A stretch of DNA of 64,000 nucleotides from Polyangiaceae bacterium (GTDB taxonomy: Bacteria; Myxococcota_A; Polyangia; Polyangiales; Polyangiaceae). Below are positions 60,941-64,000 of the stretch, piece by piece; positions within the stretch are counted from its first letter, which is position 1, and each line of letters opens with the position of its first letter. The position numbers were made by a program, and so were the translations under genes. The stretch spans positions 1,602,501 through 1,666,500 of the forward strand of contig JABTUA010000002.1 in the NCBI GenBank assembly GCA_015075635.1, written 5' to 3'. The notes beneath the pieces were generated by a model. It saw nothing but the letters and a program-made list of their open reading frames with translations. It was not told the DNA's origin and did no database searches.

Positions 60941-62268
60941 GCGCCCCCGAGCAGGAGCCGCCGAGGCAGATCGGCAAGTACGAGATCCTGCGCCGGCTCG
61001 CCTACGGCGGCATGGCGGAGGTGCTGCTCGGACGCGTCTCGGGCGCCGACGGCTTCTCGCGCGAGGTGGTGATCAAGCGCGTGCTGCCTCAGCACAGCGA
61101 AAATGGCGCGTTCATCGCCATGTTCCGCGACGAGGCGCGCATCACCGCGCAGCTCTATCACGGCAACATCGTGCAGGTGATCGACTTCGACGAGCACGAG
61201 GGCCAGCACTTCTTGGTGCTCGAGTACGTGAACGGGCCGAGCCTCGGCGCCCTGCTCGGCGCTCTGCGCCAGAGGAACCTCCGCTTGACCATCGCCGAGG
61301 CGGCCTACATCACCTCGGAGGTAGCCCGCGCCCTCGACTACGCGCACCGAAAGCGGGGTGCGGACGGCGGGCCGCTGATGGTCGTGCACCGAGACGTCAG
61401 CCCGTCGAACATCCTGATCTCCCACGAAGGGGAGGTGAAGCTCGTCGACTTCGGAATCGCACGCGCGCGTGCGCGCCTGACGCCGACGGCGCACGGTGTG
61501 GGCGTGGTCAAGGGCAAGCTGAGCTACCTCGCCCCGGAGGCGCTCGACGGGCGCGTCGAGCCGCGCTCGGATCTGTTCGCTTTGGGCGTGGTCGCCTACG
61601 AGATGCTCACCGGCCGGCAGCTCTTCACCGGCACCAGCGAGGCGGAGGTCATCTACAAGGTGATGGCCGCGGAGATCCCCGCGCCGTCGCTCGTGAGCCC
61701 CGACGTCCCGCCGGAGGTCGATCAGATCGTCGTGCGCCTCCTGAACCGGGAGATCTCCGGGCGCCCCGCGCGAGGCCTCGAGGTCGTCGAGGCGCTCGGC
61801 GCGGCGTCCATGTCCGCCAGCCGCCCCGCCATGGAGACCCTGGCCGCCACGCTCTCCTCGCTACAAAGGCCCGCGTCGCCGGAGAGCACCGCGGAGACGA
61901 CGGAGCGCCGCCGCGTGCTGGTGGTGGATCAGTCTCGGACCATGCGCGCGCTGGTGCGCACGCTGATCGGCTCGACCTACCACGTGATCGAGGCCGCTTC
62001 GGCGGAGGAAGCCCAGACGCTGGCGGACGACCAGCCTCCGGACGCGGTGGTGTGTCAGGCGCACCTGCCCGGTCAGTCCGGCGTGCGCCTTTGCGAGGCC
62101 ATGCGCGGCAGGCCTGGCCTCGCCAGGTTACCGTTCGTGCTCTTGGCTTCGGATCCCAGCCCCGAGCTCGAGCGCGAGGCCGCCGCCGCGGGCGTCGCGA
62201 AGGTCCTGCCGAAGCGTCTGGAGGGGAAGCTCTTGCTCGACGCGCTGGGCGAGGTGCTGAAGGGCTGA
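60937..62268 (+). CDS. Ser/Thr protein kinase with C-terminal pseudo-receiver
   Basis: 443 residues from GTG 60937, overlapping cheB (GTGA). The kinase domain (14-290) is intact: Lys47, HRDVSPSN with Asp152, DFG at 171-173, APEAL. Residues 325-443 are a receiver by strand and helix pattern, but the phosphoacceptor Asp is replaced by Gln374 (VVCQAHLPGQSG) and the first acidic pair reads DQ (331-332). The conserved Lys (426) remains. It could be the output of the chemosensory array, with the pseudo-receiver docking to CheA or CheB partners. Confidence 0.92.
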   Translation: MSAPEQEPPRQIGKYEILRRLAYGGMAEVLLGRVSGADGFSREVVIKRVLPQHSENGAFIAMFRDEARITAQLYHGNIVQVIDFDEHEGQHFLVLEYVNGPSLGALLGALRQRNLRLTIAEAAYITSEVARALDYAHRKRGADGGPLMVVHRDVSPSNILISHEGEVKLVDFGIARARARLTPTAHGVGVVKGKLSYLAPEALDGRVEPRSDLFALGVVAYEMLTGRQLFTGTSEAEVIYKVMAAEIPAPSLVSPDVPPEVDQIVVRLLNREISGRPARGLEVVEALGAASMSASRPAMETLAATLSSLQRPASPESTAETTERRRVLVVDQSRTMRALVRTLIGSTYHVIEAASAEEAQTLADDQPPDAVVCQAHLPGQSGVRLCEAMRGRPGLARLPFVLLASDPSPELEREAAAAGVAKVLPKRLEGKLLLDALGEVLKG

Positions 62269-62269
62269 G

Positions 62270-62689
62270 TCAGGCGTCCACGCAGCTCGCCGCGCTCCAG
62301 CGGAAGTAGCGCTCGTGCACCACGGAGTAGAGCCAGTTGCCAGCGAAGATGCCGATCAGCGTGAAGCCAGCGCCGAGCTGTCCTTCCCCGAGCTGAACCA
62401 TGGCGATGCTGGGGCAGGCGCCGGAGAGCGCCCAGCCCGTGCCGAAGATCGCTCCGCCAATCAATGTGCCGGGGTGCAGGCTGCGCGGCGACCAGCTCGC
62501 CCCCGTCAGCCGGGCGATGGCGATCCAAGCCACGGTGAGGAACGCCACCGCGGAGCAGAAGGTGAGGAAGAGCCGGAGATCCGAGAAGGTGAACATCCGG
62601 TGGACCTCGTCCCAGCTGCTGAAGCCGATGCGGCTCAGCGCGAAGCCGAAGATCACGCCAGTGACGCCGACGCCGACGCGCTCCTTCAC
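62270..62689 (-). CDS. YeeE/YedE-type transporter half, second gene
   Basis: 139 residues from GTG 62689, overlapping the upstream stop as GTGA. About four hydrophobic helices are seen, with GALFGTGWALSGACPSIAM-like sequence near residue 85 carrying the conserved Cys of YeeE/YedE (thiosulfate transporter, TsuA type). This half-size form is usually called DUF6691 and pairs with a first half coded just upstream. Its stop nearly touches the kinase stop from the other strand. Confidence 0.8.
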   Translation of the reverse strand: MKERVGVGVTGVIFGFALSRIGFSSWDEVHRMFTFSDLRLFLTFCSAVAFLTVAWIAIARLTGASWSPRSLHPGTLIGGAIFGTGWALSGACPSIAMVQLGEGQLGAGFTLIGIFAGNWLYSVVHERYFRWSAASCVDA

Positions 62690-63297
62690 AGCACCCACCT
62701 CAGCACGAACGACGTGAGCACGCCGGTCCCGAAGAACGCCATGGTCGCAAGCAGGCTCCCGACCTGAAACCGGCTGACGCCGCACAGGCCGTGACCGGAG
62801 GTACACCCGGCGGCCATGCGCGTGCCGAAACCCACGAGCACACCGCCGCCGAGCAGCACCAGCGCGCTCGCGGTCTTGCCGCCGAAGAAGCCGTTGAACA
62901 CCTCGCCGCGCAGGCCGCCGGACACCCCGAAGCCTCCAGCGAGCAGCATCGACAAGAGGCCGCCAGCGAGGAGCCCGGCCAGGAACAAGAGGTGCGTGCC
63001 GGTGCCCTGCGACGCCGTGAGCGTCGGCCCTGCTTTCACCTGGGGCTTCGCTGCGGGCTCCGCAGGCGACTCGGCCACGCCCGCGTCGGGACCGAAGGCC
63101 TCGAGCGTGGCCTTCAGCATCGCCGCGCGAAGCTCGTCGGCGGTCATCTCGACCTTCTTCTCGGGTCCGAAGCGCACGCGGTTGATCACGGCGGTGATGC
63201 GCCCCGACACCGCCATCATGCGGCGCAGCGTCAGCCAGTGGAAGACGCAGACCGCCGCCAGCGCTGCTCCTCCGACGTACCAGGGCCAGTACGCCAT
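62686..63297 (-). CDS. YeeE/YedE-type transporter half, first gene
   Basis: 203 residues. An N-terminal helix (3-22) and a charged cytoplasmic stretch (25-95) unusual for the family precede four helices (100-203). GFGTRMAAGCTSGHGLCG near residue 160 is the family signature with the Cys residues that relay sulfur compounds. Together with the next gene it would make one complete transporter for thiosulfate or a similar sulfur compound. The substrate is not proven. Confidence 0.82.
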   Translation of the reverse strand: MAYWPWYVGGAALAAVCVFHWLTLRRMMAVSGRITAVINRVRFGPEKKVEMTADELRAAMLKATLEAFGPDAGVAESPAEPAAKPQVKAGPTLTASQGTGTHLLFLAGLLAGGLLSMLLAGGFGVSGGLRGEVFNGFFGGKTASALVLLGGGVLVGFGTRMAAGCTSGHGLCGVSRFQVGSLLATMAFFGTGVLTSFVLRWVL

Positions 63298-63299
63298 GC

Positions 63300-63497
63300 T
63301 CAGGGCTTCTCCAGGACCTGCCCATTGGGCAACAGGTTCACGGGAACCGGCTGCCCGCGCGACGAGCGCTGGAAGCGCTCGCAGCGCTTGAAGTCGCCCG
63401 AGCAGTAGCGGGTCTTCCAGACCGCGAGCGTCTCCGAGAACGTGAAGATCTCGTACATCTCGCAGCCCTTCATGTGAGGGCAGGACTCGTCGGACAT
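63300..63497 (-). CDS. Small four-Cys protein, possible metal or Fe-S binder
   Basis: 65 residues from ATG 63497; an upstream start at 63575 would add an unrelated 26-residue leader. Cys at about 6, 12, 32 and 39 form C-x5-C and C-x6-C pairs (SCPHMKGCEMYEIF and RYCSGDFKRCERF). Two such pairs commonly bind zinc or an iron-sulfur cluster. Its place 2 bp before the YeeE/YedE pair suggests a sulfur or redox role. I do not recognise a named family with certainty. Confidence 0.65.
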   Translation of the reverse strand: MSDESCPHMKGCEMYEIFTFSETLAVWKTRYCSGDFKRCERFQRSSRGQPVPVNLLPNGQVLEKP

Positions 63498-63550
63498 TGG
63501 GTCGAAATATGCGGTGGATGGCCCAGCCGTGACAAGGCCTGGCAGCGAAA

Positions 63551-64000
63551 TCAGCACTGCGACGGGTCGATGCACTCACCGGTGCGCGGTGTGGCGCTGC
63601 CCTTGCCGATCCCGCACCACTCCGGCGCGGACTTGGGCAAGCCTTCCCCGGTGTAGGGCGACTGTCCATCCGGTAGCCAGTAGGGGTGATCCGCCACGAA
63701 CTGCCACAGGAACTGGTACTTGGAGAAGCCGGTCGCGCCGGCCATCGGCGGCTCGGAGTGGCCGCAGTTGTGGACGCACTCCAGGAAGAAGTGCCCGCCC
63801 TTCTCGAGCTCGGTCTCCAGGGTCGCCGACAGGGTGTTGAAGCTGAGCAGGCCGGCGCAGGTGTCGGTCGGGCCACCCCAGAGCACCAGACCCGGCAGTT
63901 TGTGGGCGGGCTTGCCCCAGGCGCGGATCACGCCGCCCACGCCGCCCGAGAGCGACAGGAACGACGACAGGTACTCGCTGCGGTACCCGGCGAGCTGATC
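63551..64000 (-). CDS. Secreted alpha/beta-hydrolase esterase, C-terminal part (runs off window)
   Basis: The frame is open from 64000 to the stop at 63551 (149 codons). SLSGGVGG near the left end of the visible part and VHNCGHSEPP, with a late His, fit the C-terminal half of polyhydroxybutyrate depolymerase- or feruloyl-esterase-like hydrolases. LVLWGGPTDTC could supply the catalytic Asp. The C-terminus has several Cys residues (EWCGIG, GECIDPSQC), suggesting a disulfide-bonded extracellular protein. The nucleophile Ser and signal peptide would lie outside the window. Confidence 0.65.
   Translation of the reverse strand, partial: DQLAGYRSEYLSSFLSLSGGVGGVIRAWGKPAHKLPGLVLWGGPTDTCAGLLSFNTLSATLETELEKGGHFFLECVHNCGHSEPPMAGATGFSKYQFLWQFVADHPYWLPDGQSPYTGEGLPKSAPEWCGIGKGSATPRTGECIDPSQC

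Overview
This 64 kb window is high-GC, densely coded bacterial DNA that looks like a chromosome segment from a myxobacterium, probably Polyangiales or a related Myxococcota lineage. The signs are two proteins with MYXO-CTERM-like tails (a short Cys motif, one hydrophobic helix, terminal arginines), many lipoproteins with Gly/Ser/Ala-rich linkers behind the lipobox, three OmpA proteins carrying thrombospondin type 3 (TSP3) repeats, four eukaryote-like Ser/Thr kinases, FHA-linked sigma54 activators, and a large chemosensory operon. I found no rRNA, tRNA, CRISPR array, insertion sequence or phage gene.

Layout. 1-5.3 kb (minus strand): aminopeptidase PepA, three membrane or periplasmic proteins of unknown role, a PpiC-type lipoprotein and the start of a roadblock-like protein. 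4.4-6.5 kb: divergent class I fructose-bisphosphate aldolase and fructose-1,6-bisphosphatase, opposing steps of one pathway. 6.5-15.8 kb: secreted and outer-membrane proteins, a ferredoxin-NADP reductase, a two-part radical SAM protein, an OmpA/TSP3 protein, an FHA protein and MscL. 15.8-24.3 kb: a minus-strand operon with overlapping genes (OmpA/TSP3 protein, membrane adenylate cyclase, LysM/FecR protein, Ser/Thr kinase), divergent from an FHA-sigma54 activator. 24.4-30.2 kb: a two-gene surface operon (OmpA/TSP3 barrel plus a 1025-residue MYXO-CTERM TSP3 protein) and a divergent secreted MYXO-CTERM protein behind a good sigma54-type promoter.

30.2-33.4 kb: a fatty acid desaturase fused to a Rossmann-like domain, phosphatidylserine decarboxylase, and a lipoprotein bracketed by 28-bp repeats. 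33.3-39.6 kb: a membrane sulfatase-family enzyme divergent from a 1441-residue kinase-like/ATPase/TPR/GAF-like/sigma54-activator fusion, with nested palindromes at their junction. 39.6-46.3 kb: lipoproteins, a kinase with a histone H1-like tail and a quinone oxidoreductase. 46.3-52.4 kb: EttA, an antitoxin/PIN-toxin pair between 68-bp direct repeats, and an ECF sigma/anti-sigma operon.

52.4-62.3 kb is one chemosensory operon: FIST sensor, soluble MCP, CheW, CheR-TPR, a second CheW-like protein, CheA-REC, REC-REC-CheB, and a Ser/Thr kinase whose C-terminal receiver lacks its phosphoacceptor Asp. The window ends with a split YeeE/YedE transporter, a small four-Cys protein and the 3' part of an esterase gene.

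The most unusual items are the FIST-MCP-Che operon ending in a kinase/pseudo-receiver, the 1441-residue regulator, a 15-bp palindrome shared by two divergent promoter regions, and the repeat-flanked toxin-antitoxin cassette. Family names come from motif recognition by eye; no database search was run.
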